10,689 nt of DNA from JACMNW01 sp031413495 (GTDB lineage Bacteria; Pseudomonadota; Alphaproteobacteria; Rhodobacterales; Rhodobacteraceae): the NCBI GenBank assembly GCA_031413495.1, contig JANOFE010000152.1, forward strand, positions 1 to 10,689. The letters are read 5' to 3'. The translations under genes were made by a program, and so were the position numbers. The notes below the pieces were generated by a model, which had not been told where the DNA came from, ran no database searches, and saw only the letters and a list, made by a program, of their open reading frames with translations. This document shows, in pieces, positions 1 through 6,750 of the stretch. Every line of letters begins with the position of its first letter. The first letter of the stretch is position 1.

Positions 1-1391
1 TGCGTCATCACATAAACCACCGGCACCCCCATCAACGCCGACAGCCGCATCGCGGGCCGTGCGTAATCGGTGAAACACATGAAGGTGCCACCATAAGGGC
101 GCACCCCGCCATGCAACACCATGCCGTTCATGGCGCTTGCCATGCCATGTTCGCGAATCCCGTAATAGATATAGCGACCCTTGCGGTTGTCGGGCGCGAA
201 CGTACCCATATCGGGCGTTTTGGTGTTGTTTGATCCGGTCAAATCGGCCGATCCGCCAATGGTTTCCGCCATCACCGGGTTCACCGCTTCCAGCACCATT
301 TCAGAGGCACGACGCGTGGCCACCTTTGGCATCGCGTCCACGGCTGCCTTTTTCACCGCACGAATGGCCACCGCCAGCTTGGCCGGGGCGTCGCCTGCGA
401 ATATCCGCGCGAATTCTGCCTGCTTTGCGGCAGGCAGCGTGGCCATCCGCGCTTCCCATTCGGTGCGAGCCACAACACCTCTGCGGCCAATCGCCTCCCA
501 AGCCGCTTTGATGTCCTTGGGAATAACGAAAGGCGCATGGTCCCAGCCATAGGCCGCCTTGGTGTCGGCCATCAACTTGGCATCCGTCAGCGCGCCGTGG
601 CCCTTGGATGTATCCTGCGCAGACGACCCAAGTGCTATATGCGTCGTACAGGCAATCATCGCCGGGCGGGGTGATGCTTTTGCCGCCGTGATCGCCCGGT
701 CAATCGCCACCGGATCATGGCCGTCACACTCGAACACATCCCAACCACTGGCCGCAAAGCGTGCCTTCTGATCGGTGATATCTGCGATGGAAACCTTTCC
801 ATCAATGGTAATGCCGTTGTTATCCCACAGCACAATCAGACGCGACAGCGCCTGTTTGCCGGCCAGACCAATCGCCTCTTGGCTGACACCTTCCATCAAA
901 CAGCCATCCCCGGCGATGACATAGGTGTAATGGTCAATCACCTTTGCCCCCCAACGGGCGCGCAAGGATTCTTCCGCAATCGCAAAGCCCACTGAATTGG
1001 CAATGCCTTGGCCCAAGGGCCCGGTGGTGGTTTCTACACCTGACACATGGCCATATTCCGGATGCCCCGCCGTAATCGCCCCCCACTGGCGAAAATTCTT
1101 TAACTGTTCCAGCGTGACATCGGCATATCCCGTCAAATGCAGCAGCGCATAGATCAGCATCGACCCATGGCCCGCCGACAGGATGAACCGATCGCGGTTT
1201 GCCCAACGGGGCATCGACGCATCAAAACTCAGATGTTTCTCAAACAGCACCGTCGCCACATCGGCCATTCCCATCGGCATACCGGAATGGCCGGAATTGG
1301 CCGCAGCCACCGCATCCAGCGTCAGCGTGCGAATGGCGCAGGCGCGTATCCAATGGTCAGGGTGCTGGGCGCGAAGCGCTGATATATCCAA
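1..1391 (-). CDS. tkt: Transketolase, N-terminal part (cut by window edge)
   Basis: Thiamine-diphosphate enzyme of the non-oxidative pentose phosphate pathway (and the Calvin cycle where present), moving two-carbon ketol units between sugar phosphates in the cytoplasm. About 463 residues are present of the roughly 670 usual for the family; the C-terminal part lies off the left edge. Visible signatures are SGHSGMPMGMADV near residue 35, the TPP/Mg motif GDG at 161-163 followed by LMEGVSQEA and a DNNGITIDG stretch, GSSAQDTSKGHGA, GGSADLTGSN, and GIREHGM with the catalytic glutamate at residue 414 (E. coli numbering E411). The start is a TTG (complement of 1389-1391, protein begins MDISALRAQHPDHW). 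An in-frame stop at 1428-1430 leaves no ATG upstream, and AGGA sits about 10 bases before the TTG. It diverges from the zapA operon. Assignment is secure. Confidence 0.97.
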   Translation of the reverse strand, partial: MDISALRAQHPDHWIRACAIRTLTLDAVAAANSGHSGMPMGMADVATVLFEKHLSFDASMPRWANRDRFILSAGHGSMLIYALLHLTGYADVTLEQLKNFRQWGAITAGHPEYGHVSGVETTTGPLGQGIANSVGFAIAEESLRARWGAKVIDHYTYVIAGDGCLMEGVSQEAIGLAGKQALSRLIVLWDNNGITIDGKVSIADITDQKARFAASGWDVFECDGHDPVAIDRAITAAKASPRPAMIACTTHIALGSSAQDTSKGHGALTDAKLMADTKAAYGWDHAPFVIPKDIKAAWEAIGRRGVVARTEWEARMATLPAAKQAEFARIFAGDAPAKLAVAIRAVKKAAVDAMPKVATRRASEMVLEAVNPVMAETIGGSADLTGSNNTKTPDMGTFAPDNRKGRYIYYGIREHGMASAMNGMVLHGGVRPYGGTFMCFTDYARPAMRLSALMGVPVVYVMT

Positions 1392-1598
1392 GGCCGGGGT
1401 CCTATCTGTTAAAACGGGGGTGCAGGCTCAATACCAGTGTCAGCGGCAAGATCAAGCGCGCGCCACAAGTCCTTGACCCAAAAGGCAGGCAGGCCTGCAA
1501 ACTTTGCGCTAAGAATGGTCTTGACGAAGGGCACCACGATTCGCGACCCTGCGACAAACGGTCAAACGTCGACAAAAACGGAAGATAGGGGCAGGCGC

Positions 1599-2087
1599 AT
1601 GCAAACGTTAGATGAGCTGGAACAAAGAATTGCCTCAGCGCTGGACCGAATTGGCAAAGGCCTTGATGACGCGGCACTGACCGCGCCATCGCTGGCCGCC
1701 GACGCAGCCAGCAGCGATGCCCAATTGGCGCTGGACGAAGAACGCATGCTGACCGCGCAGCTGACCGAACGCCTGCGGGCGGTCAAAGAAAAAGATGGCC
1801 AATCCCATGCGCAGTTCACCGCTAAAATCGACCAGATGACGCAGCAACTTGATGCTCAGGGTGCTGAATTGAAACGCATGCGCAACACCACTGTGCAACT
1901 GCGCGAGGTTTTGCGCATTTTGCGGGAAGCCTCGGCTCAGGGGCTTGCAGACCCGCATCTGGTCAACCGGGCGATGCTGGCCGAGCTGGAGGCGCTGCGC
2001 GCAACACGCCTTACCGAAGTCGCAGAAATGGATGAAATTCTGGCGGAACTTGCGCCCCTGATCGAAGAGGTCCGTGAAGATGCCTGA
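1599..2087 (+). CDS. Coiled-coil protein upstream of zapA (ZauP-like by context)
   Basis: Predicted 162-residue soluble protein without signal peptide or membrane segment. It is rich in A, L, E, R, Q and D, with heptad-like helical stretches at roughly residues 1-25 and 40-110 and a short acidic helical tail, so a coiled coil is likely. I do not recognise a named domain with certainty. In Caulobacter the gene directly upstream of zapA encodes ZauP, a coiled-coil partner of ZapA that focuses the Z-ring; a small coiled-coil gene in this position is common in alphaproteobacteria. That role here is inferred from position and coiled-coil character only. The ATG at 1599 is chosen because AGGGGCAGG lies just before it; the frame stays open to 1437, but that extension looks non-coding. 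Its stop overlaps the zapA start by 8 bases, implying translational coupling. Confidence 0.85.
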   Translation: MQTLDELEQRIASALDRIGKGLDDAALTAPSLAADAASSDAQLALDEERMLTAQLTERLRAVKEKDGQSHAQFTAKIDQMTQQLDAQGAELKRMRNTTVQLREVLRILREASAQGLADPHLVNRAMLAELEALRATRLTEVAEMDEILAELAPLIEEVREDA

Positions 2088-2424
2088 ACTTGATATCACC
2101 ATTGGTGGCCGCACGTTCCTTGTCGCCTGCCAACCCGGCGAAGAACATTTTCTGCGCTCTGCCGCCGCCATGCTGGATTCAGAAGCACAGGTGCTGGTGG
2201 GCCAGATGGGCCGGATGACCGACGCCCGCCTGCTGTTGATGGCGGGCCTGATGCTGGCCGATAAAACCGCCGCATTGGAAGACGAATTGCGCGAACAAAA
2301 GGCCAAAGTGGCGGCTGGCACATCTGCAACTGCGCCATCAAACCCTTTGGAGTTGACCTCTCTTGCCGATCTCGCCGCCCGCGCCGAAGCGATGGCCGAT
2401 ATGATTGAAACGCGCGTATCATGA
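2080..2424 (+). CDS. zapA: Cell division protein ZapA
   Basis: Z-ring-associated protein that cross-links FtsZ filaments at midcell. The 114 residues fit the family. The N-terminal globular part (about 1-60) carries the family pattern: DITIGGRTFLVACQPGEE, then HFLRSAAAMLD and the RMTDARLLLMAGLMLAD helix. The C-terminal part (about 60-114) is a helical coiled-coil stalk interrupted by an A/T/P/S-rich stretch near 78-90. The ATG at 2080 has GAGG 9 bases upstream and is preferred over an in-frame GTG at 2074. It overlaps the preceding coiled-coil gene by 8 bases and shares ATGA with the following gene, so the three are almost certainly one transcript. FtsZ-binding function follows from family knowledge. 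Confidence 0.93.
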   Translation: MPELDITIGGRTFLVACQPGEEHFLRSAAAMLDSEAQVLVGQMGRMTDARLLLMAGLMLADKTAALEDELREQKAKVAAGTSATAPSNPLELTSLADLAARAEAMADMIETRVS

Positions 2425-2759
2425 TCCGTTATATTGGCCTTGGCGTGGCGATAGCCTGTCTGCCGACATTGGCGCTGGCTGATCTTGAAGCCTCAAATCA
2501 GCGCTACACTTGCGAGCGTGGTGTCGTAATTCCCGTGGTCTATGCGACGTCAGGGGAAAGTTCCGTCGCGGTGCTTCACGTCGAGGGCAACCAGATACTG
2601 CTTTATTCAGAAATGGCTGCCTCGGGCGCGCGGTACGGCTGGCCCTCAGATGGGTCCAACTATGTCTGGTTGACCAAAGGCACGGATGCCATGCTTGCGT
2701 GGCGTGAGGGTGCGACAAAAACCGAAACGACGCTTTTCGCCGCCTGCGCACAAAATTAA
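2421..2759 (+). CDS. Exported MliC/PliC-family lysozyme inhibitor
   Basis: Small 112-residue exported protein. Residues 1-20 form a signal peptide with likely cleavage after ALA20. A cysteine at 13 in AIAC leaves open a lipoprotein reading, but the hydrophobic segment before it is very short, so a periplasmic form is more likely. The mature part matches the MliC/PliC (C-type lysozyme inhibitor) pattern: RYTCERG (28-34), a V-V-Y strand, then SGARY (68-72), and V-W-L-T-K-G with K86. In Pseudomonas MliC the SG-xx-Y serine and the later lysine insert into the lysozyme active site. Cys31 and Cys109 could form the fold's disulfide. The start overlaps the zapA stop (ATGA), and a hairpin follows directly after its stop. 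Family assignment is by motif recognition; whether it inhibits a lysozyme is inferred. Confidence 0.8.
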   Translation: MIRYIGLGVAIACLPTLALADLEASNQRYTCERGVVIPVVYATSGESSVAVLHVEGNQILLYSEMAASGARYGWPSDGSNYVWLTKGTDAMLAWREGATKTETTLFAACAQN

Positions 2760-2784
2760 GGCCCTGCGGGTTATCCGCAAGGCC
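2760..2784 (-). terminator. Intrinsic terminator between convergent operons
   Basis: The sequence forms a 10-bp stem with one mismatch (GGCCcTGCGG / CCGCAaGGCC) around a GTTAT loop, immediately after the stop of the MliC-like gene. Read on the minus strand it is followed by TTAATTTT, so it should terminate the bolA-grxD transcript six bases after the grxD stop. On the plus strand no U-run follows (AAACCG), so termination of the zapA operon here would be weaker. Confidence 0.75.
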
Positions 2785-2790
2785 AAACCG

Positions 2791-3150
2791 TCAGGCATTT
2801 GCCTCGCGAATTTTTTCCGCAGCGGCCTTGTCATAAGCCACACCTTTGGCTTCAAACAATTGGTCCAACTCACCCGACAGCGTCATCTCGGTCACGATAT
2901 CACAGCCGCCCACGAATTCGCCTTTGACGTAAAGCTGCGGAATGGTCGGCCAATCGGAAAAATCCTTGATCCCTTGGCGAATGTCGGCATCGGCCAGCAC
3001 GTTCACATCGGCAAATTCGACGCCCATGTAATTCAGCACACCCGCCACCTTCGAGGAAAATCCGCATTGCGGCATCATCTTGGTGCCCTTCATGAACAGC
3101 ACCACATCGTTGCCGTCCACGGTTTGTTTGATCTTGTCCTGCGCGCTCAT
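2791..3150 (-). CDS. grxD: Grx4-family monothiol glutaredoxin
   Basis: CGFS-type monothiol glutaredoxin of 119 residues. The family binds a bridging [2Fe-2S] cluster with glutathione and passes it on, and pairs with BolA proteins in iron homeostasis. Visible are the active-site CGFS at 29-32 preceded by KGTKMMPQ, the cis-proline loop WPTIPQLYV starting at 67, and the glutathione-binding GGCD at 81-84. Three in-frame ATGs lie close together. The third (complement of 3148-3150, protein MSAQDKI) is chosen because AAGGA is 8 bases upstream of it but abuts the first. The gene lies 37 bases downstream of bolA on the same strand and ends at the 2760-2784 terminator, so a bolA-grxD operon is likely. 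The assignment is secure; the exact client proteins are unknown. Confidence 0.95.
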   Translation of the reverse strand: MSAQDKIKQTVDGNDVVLFMKGTKMMPQCGFSSKVAGVLNYMGVEFADVNVLADADIRQGIKDFSDWPTIPQLYVKGEFVGGCDIVTEMTLSGELDQLFEAKGVAYDKAAAEKIREANA

Positions 3151-3187
3151 CGTCATCATCCTTGCATTTTGGCCAACAGGGCCCTCG

Positions 3188-3430
3188 TTATTCCGGTGCC
3201 TTGGTGGTCAAGGCCAGCGCGTGTAATTCGCCATGCGCGCCGTCCATCTTACCCTTCAGGCTGGCATAAACGGCGCGTTGTTGCTGCACCCGGTTCATGC
3301 CTTTGAAACTGTCATCAATCACTTCTGCCGCCCAATGATTGCCGTCGCCCGCCAGATCAGTGATCGTGATCTTCGCGTTCGGAAACGACCCCCGGATCAG
3401 GCTTTCAATATCACGGGCTTCCATGGCCAT
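3188..3430 (-). CDS. BolA/IbaG-family protein, glutaredoxin partner
   Basis: 80-residue BolA-fold protein. Family members form heterodimers with CGFS glutaredoxins, sharing a [2Fe-2S] cluster or its ligands, and act in iron-sulfur trafficking. Family features are the I-E-S-L-I N-terminal helix, the loop GDGNHWAAEV with His32 resembling the IbaG arrangement, DSFKGMNRVQQQRAVYASL, and a terminal GELHALAL with His70, the usual C-terminal cluster-ligand position. There is no cysteine in the protein, so only histidine-type ligation is possible. The ATG at 3430 has AAGGA 9 bases upstream; a second ATG two codons in would be too far from it. It lies between purL (140 bases upstream) and grxD (37 bases downstream), all on one strand. 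Symbols bolA and ibaG are both used for such proteins, so none is assigned. Confidence 0.93.
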   Translation of the reverse strand: MAMEARDIESLIRGSFPNAKITITDLAGDGNHWAAEVIDDSFKGMNRVQQQRAVYASLKGKMDGAHGELHALALTTKAPE

Positions 3431-3535
3431 CAGAACAATTCCTTATCCGGTTGTCTTAAATCTAAGGTGGTCCAACCCGGTCTGCAAGCCAATGCTGTTT
3501 GATTTCATTTTGGTACAAATATCCGCCCGGCGTCT

Positions 3536-3553
3536 GGGGGTGGACCCCCCCCC
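3536..3553. repeat. Poly-C tract and GC hairpin in the purL-bolA gap
   Basis: GGGGG-TGGA-CCCCC can fold as a short GC hairpin that ends in an uninterrupted run of nine C (3545-3553). It lies 18-35 bases beyond the purL stop, on purL's downstream side. No U-run follows on the minus strand, so it is at best a weak terminator or 3'-end stabiliser for purL; a homopolymer of this length is also prone to length variation. The rest of the 140-base gap (3431-3570) shows only a weak promoter candidate for bolA on the minus strand (TTGCAG, 16-base spacer, TTAGAT), which I do not list separately. Confidence 0.45.
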
Positions 3554-3570
3554 GGCTCGTTCTAAGAAAA

Positions 3571-5730
3571 TCACGCCACCGCCTTTGCAAATGCCCCGCG
3601 ATACACTGCGGATAGGTCCGCCAATGATCTTGTTGCATCGCCGAACGTCACAGCGTCGCCGCCAAACCGCCCTACCACGGCACAGCGCACACCCGCACTA
3701 GCCGCCGCAGCAGCAATCGCCACAGCGCCGCTGGCAGTGCAGGCAACCAGATACCGCGCCTGATCTTCGCCGTACAATGTTGGAATGTCGCCAGCATCCA
3801 GTGCCACACCCAAGCCTGCCGCTTCGGCCATCTCGAACGCCGCCAACGCCAAACCGCCATCCGACAGATCCGTCGCCGCCCGCAGATGCCCGCGAACCGC
3901 CTTCAAAAACTCGCCGTGCAAACGCTCTGCCACCAAATCCACCGGGGGCGCATCGCCTGCCTCGATCCCGAACGCCTCGGCCAACAGCGCCGATTGCCCC
4001 AAATGCCCGCGTGTGGTGCCGATCAGCACCGCCAGATCACCCGCCACAGGTTGTCCAGCAATCATATCGTCCAATGACGCCAGCAACCCCACCGCCCCAA
4101 TCGTCGGCGTCGGCATGATCCCGGACCCATCGGTTTCATTGTAAAGCGACACATTGCCAGACACGATCGGCATATCGAGTGCTAAACAAGCCGCGCCGAT
4201 GCCCTTAATCGCCCCCACCATCTGCCCCATAATTTCGGGCTTTTCCGGGTTGCCAAAGTTCAGATTGTCCGTCGTCGCCAAGGGCTTCGCCCCCACAGCG
4301 CAGAGGTTGCGGTAGGCTTCCGCCACCGCCTGCTTGCCACCTTCAAACGGGTTCGCTTTCACATAGCGCGGCGTCACATCGGACGTAAACGCCAGTGCCT
4401 TGCCTGTGCCATGCACCCGCACCACGCCCGCCGCCTTGCCGGGTGTCATCACGGTATCTGCCATAACCTGGCTGTCATACTGCTCCCACACCCATGCTTT
4501 ATGGGCATAGCTTGGCGACGATATCAGCGCCATCAACGCCTCTATCGCGCCAATCGCGGGCACATCGCCCAGTGGAGCAGCGGGAGGCGTTTCCACCCAA
4601 GGGCGGTCGTATTCGGGGGCCGAGGAGGATAGTTTCGACAACGGCAAATCTGCCATCACCACATCACCCTGCAGGATCAGGAACCGATCTTCGGCAATCG
4701 TTTCGCCGACAATCGCGAAATCCAGATCCCATTTCACGAAAATCGCCCGCGCCTCTGCCTCCATCTCTGGCCGCAGCACCATCAGCATGCGTTCCTGCGA
4801 TTCCGACAACATCATCTCATAGGCAGTCATGTTCGTCTCACGCTGCGGCACGTCATTCAGTTGCAGCCGCACGCCCAGACCACCCTTGTCGCCCATTTCC
4901 ACCGCCGAACAGGTCAGCCCAGCCGCCCCCATGTCTTGTATGGAAATCACTGCCCCCGATGCCATCAGTTCCAGACAGGCCTCCAGCAGGCGCTTTTCGG
5001 TGAACGGGTCGCCCACCTGCACTGTAGGGCGTTTTTCTTCAATCGTATCGTCAAACTCGGCAGATGCCATCGTGGCCCCGCCAACCCCGTCGCGGCCCGT
5101 CTTGGCCCCAAGATACACAACGGGCATGCCCACGCCCGACGCCACCGAATAGAAAATCTTATCCGCATCGGCGAGGCCCGCCGCAAAGGCATTAACCAAA
5201 CAGTTGCCGTTATAGCTGCGATGAAACCGCACCTCGCCGCCAACCGTTGGCACGCCAAACGCATTGCCATAAGACCCGACCCCTTCAACGACACCCTTTA
5301 CCAGATGCGATGTTTTCGGATGGCTCGGCACCCCAAACGACAGCGAATTCATCGCCGCAATCGGCCGCGCGCCCATGGTGAACACATCGCGCAGAATGCC
5401 GCCTACGCCAGTGGCAGCCCCCTGATGCGGCTCGATGTAGGACGGGTGATTATGCGACTCCATTTTGAAGATCACGGCTTGCCCATCGCCAATATCCACC
5501 ACGCCAGCGTTTTCACCGGGTCCGCAAATCACTTGGCGACCGGTGGTGGGAAGCGTGCGCAGCCATTTCTTGGATGACTTATAGGAACAATGCTCGTTCC
5601 ACATGGCCGAGAATATGCCAAGTTCCGTATAACTTGGCTCGCGCCCGATGATCCCCAACAGACGCTGGTATTCATCTGGCTTCATCCCATGCGCTGCAAC
5701 CAGTTCGGCGGTGATAACAGGGTCAGACAT
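3571..5730 (-). CDS. purL: Phosphoribosylformylglycinamidine synthase subunit PurL
   Basis: Synthetase subunit of FGAM synthase (fourth step of purine synthesis), using ATP and ammonia delivered by PurQ with PurS in the cytoplasm. The 719-residue length is that of the small PurL type, not the about 1300-residue fused type, so separate purS and purQ genes should exist elsewhere. Motifs include MWNEHCSYKSS with His47, KMESHNHPS at 89-97, GGILRD at 110-115, YGNAFGVPTVGGE near 154-166, GAAGLTCSA near 267, and SESQERM at 308-314. The C-terminal half repeats the AIR-synthetase-like fold, with a SDVTPRYVKANPFEGG stretch and LSDGGLALA. The ATG at 5730 has GAGGA about 8 bases upstream, and the extension to 5787 looks non-coding. 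It is divergent from the MAPEG operon, across 218 bases. Confidence 0.97.
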   Translation of the reverse strand: MSDPVITAELVAAHGMKPDEYQRLLGIIGREPSYTELGIFSAMWNEHCSYKSSKKWLRTLPTTGRQVICGPGENAGVVDIGDGQAVIFKMESHNHPSYIEPHQGAATGVGGILRDVFTMGARPIAAMNSLSFGVPSHPKTSHLVKGVVEGVGSYGNAFGVPTVGGEVRFHRSYNGNCLVNAFAAGLADADKIFYSVASGVGMPVVYLGAKTGRDGVGGATMASAEFDDTIEEKRPTVQVGDPFTEKRLLEACLELMASGAVISIQDMGAAGLTCSAVEMGDKGGLGVRLQLNDVPQRETNMTAYEMMLSESQERMLMVLRPEMEAEARAIFVKWDLDFAIVGETIAEDRFLILQGDVVMADLPLSKLSSSAPEYDRPWVETPPAAPLGDVPAIGAIEALMALISSPSYAHKAWVWEQYDSQVMADTVMTPGKAAGVVRVHGTGKALAFTSDVTPRYVKANPFEGGKQAVAEAYRNLCAVGAKPLATTDNLNFGNPEKPEIMGQMVGAIKGIGAACLALDMPIVSGNVSLYNETDGSGIMPTPTIGAVGLLASLDDMIAGQPVAGDLAVLIGTTRGHLGQSALLAEAFGIEAGDAPPVDLVAERLHGEFLKAVRGHLRAATDLSDGGLALAAFEMAEAAGLGVALDAGDIPTLYGEDQARYLVACTASGAVAIAAAAASAGVRCAVVGRFGGDAVTFGDATRSLADLSAVYRGAFAKAVA

Positions 5731-5874
5731 GATCGCATCCTCATGGGGGGTCGCACATGCCCGCGCTTTACGCAAAAGGGGGCCCAAGCGAAAGCCCTAA
5801 GACAGGTTTTTCCCCTAATTGCACCCGGCCAAACCAACGTCACAAAAATAATTTGCATAAAAGTGAAAAAGATT

Positions 5875-5905
5875 TTGAGGGTTTGTCGAAATCGGCAACC
5901 CTCAA
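5875..5905. promoter_or_regulatory. Perfect 9-bp dyad in the purL/MAPEG divergent region
   Basis: TTGAGGGTT (5875-5883) and AACCCTCAA (5897-5905) are exact inverted repeats separated by 13 bases. The right arm and spacer overlap the -35 and spacer of the ECF-type promoter described at 5884-5910. It could be an operator for a regulator of either divergent transcript, or a stem-loop in a longer transcript. The 5731-5870 part between it and purL holds the purL ribosome binding site and AT-rich sequence near 5840-5875, but no promoter I can name with confidence. Confidence 0.5.
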
Positions 5906-5910
5906 GCGTC
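5884..5910 (+). promoter_or_regulatory. ECF-type promoter TGTCGA-N17-CGTC for the MAPEG-DGPF-sigma operon
   Basis: TGTCGA (5884-5889) and CGTC (5907-5910) are separated by exactly 17 bases and lie about 39 bases upstream of the first gene of the operon ending in an ECF42-type sigma factor. From memory, the published ECF42 target motif is TGTCGA at -35 with CGA/TC at -10, upstream of DGPF genes. This fit suggests the sigma factor drives its own operon. No such element is seen in the 42-base gap before the DGPF gene, which fits a single promoter for all three genes. A transcription start near 5917-5920 is inferred. Confidence 0.6.
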
Positions 5911-5948
5911 CTTGGGTTATCGAAACACGGAAATGAAAAGGAATGATG

Positions 5949-6341
5949 ATGACGTTTGCTGTTACCCCTCTTTACGCGCTGCCGCTTGCGGCGATTTTTC
6001 TGGTCTTGTGGTTCCGTGTGTCATCCATGCGCAGTGCTTTGAACCTGTCATTCGGCGACAATGACAACATTCAACTGCGCCAGCGTGTTCGCCAACACGG
6101 CAATTTCGTCGAATGGACCTCGATTGTGCTGATCCTGATGATCCTTGCCGAAGGCATGGGCGCACCGGCAGTTTACCTGCACATTTCGGGCGCGCTGCTG
6201 CTGATCGGGCGGATTGCGCATCCCTTCGGGCTGAAGGTCGACACGGCGGCCCACCCCCTGCGCTATGTCGGCAACCTCAGCAACATTCTGGCCACGGTGA
6301 ACCTAATGGTTTGCCTTGGCGTGAATATCCTTAGCAACTGA
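5949..6341 (+). CDS. MAPEG-family membrane protein
   Basis: 130-residue integral membrane protein of the MAPEG superfamily (membrane-associated eicosanoid/glutathione metabolism), in the YecN-like bacterial group. About four hydrophobic segments are seen, near residues 5-23, 56-76, 78-95 and 108-127. Typical MAPEG features are R-Q-R-V-R-Q-H-G-N-F-V-E (44-55), an N/E pair on the helix that contacts glutathione in characterised members, and GRIAHPFGL at 87-95. Whether this protein binds glutathione is unknown. Three ATGs run in tandem from 5943; the third (5949) is chosen because AAGGA at 5938-5942 is 6 bases before it and abuts the first. It is followed after 42 bases by the DGPF protein gene and then a sigma factor gene, and is probably co-transcribed from the ECF-type promoter just upstream. 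Confidence 0.88.
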   Translation: MTFAVTPLYALPLAAIFLVLWFRVSSMRSALNLSFGDNDNIQLRQRVRQHGNFVEWTSIVLILMILAEGMGAPAVYLHISGALLLIGRIAHPFGLKVDTAAHPLRYVGNLSNILATVNLMVCLGVNILSN

Positions 6342-6383
6342 CCCCGCATTTTCAAACTTAACCCAAGGTCAAAGGAATACATC

Positions 6384-6746
6384 ATGCAATACATGGCCCT
6401 TATCTATAGCGACCCCGCACGTGAACCTGCCTATGGCACCCCGGAATTCGAGACCATGATGAAAGGTTATTTTGCCTTCAACGAGGTGTTGAAAACGGCT
6501 GGCCATCTGGTGTCGGGTGAAGGGCTGCAAAGCATCACAACAGCCACCTCACTGCGCATCAATGGCGGCAAAGTGGAAACCATGGATGGCCCCTTTGCCA
6601 CCACCAAGGAACATCTGGGCGGCTACTATGTGATGGACGTGCCCGATCTGGATACCGCGCTGAAATACGCCGCCATGATCCCGTCGGCACAGTTTGGCAC
6701 CATCGAAGTACGCCCGCTGATGACTTATAACCCCGCCGGAAACTGA
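6384..6746 (+). CDS. YCII/DGPF-domain protein
   Basis: 120-residue cytoplasmic protein of the YciI-related (YCII, 'DGPF') family, an alpha+beta ferredoxin-like dimeric fold. Signatures are the opening MQYMALIYSD, the eponymous DGPF at 68-71 in MDGPFATTKEHLGGYYVMD, and IEVRPLM near the end. The biochemical role of DGPF proteins is not established. They are known as the characteristic genomic partners, and in Streptomyces the targets, of ECF42 sigma factors, and one follows here only 4 bases downstream. AAAGGA lies 7-8 bases before the ATG at 6384. The gap to the MAPEG gene is only 42 bases with no promoter motif recognised, so it is likely the second gene of the operon. Confidence 0.93.
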   Translation: MQYMALIYSDPAREPAYGTPEFETMMKGYFAFNEVLKTAGHLVSGEGLQSITTATSLRINGGKVETMDGPFATTKEHLGGYYVMDVPDLDTALKYAAMIPSAQFGTIEVRPLMTYNPAGN

Positions 6747-6750
6747 TCCC

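Noticed and set aside
1489..1498. GCAGGCCTGC palindrome in the tkt/coiled-coil divergent region
   Set aside because: Only 10 bases, in GC-rich DNA and not centred on a recognisable promoter; may be chance.
1521..1549. TTGACG as a -35 for the zapA operon
   Set aside because: No acceptable -10 at 16-18 bases downstream (CGACCC region), so a promoter could not be supported.
1437..1598. N-terminal extension of the coiled-coil gene to 216 residues
   Set aside because: No ribosome site at 1437, basic non-family-like composition, and a good AGGGG site just before the ATG at 1599.
2760..2790. 6S RNA next to zapA as in enterobacteria
   Set aside because: The zapA downstream space is filled by the overlapping MliC-like gene and a 25-base terminator; no room for a 180-base 6S RNA.
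4861..5577. Plus-strand open frame of 238 codons inside purL
   Set aside because: Antisense of conserved PurL motifs; low-complexity H/R/P-rich composition typical of shadow frames.
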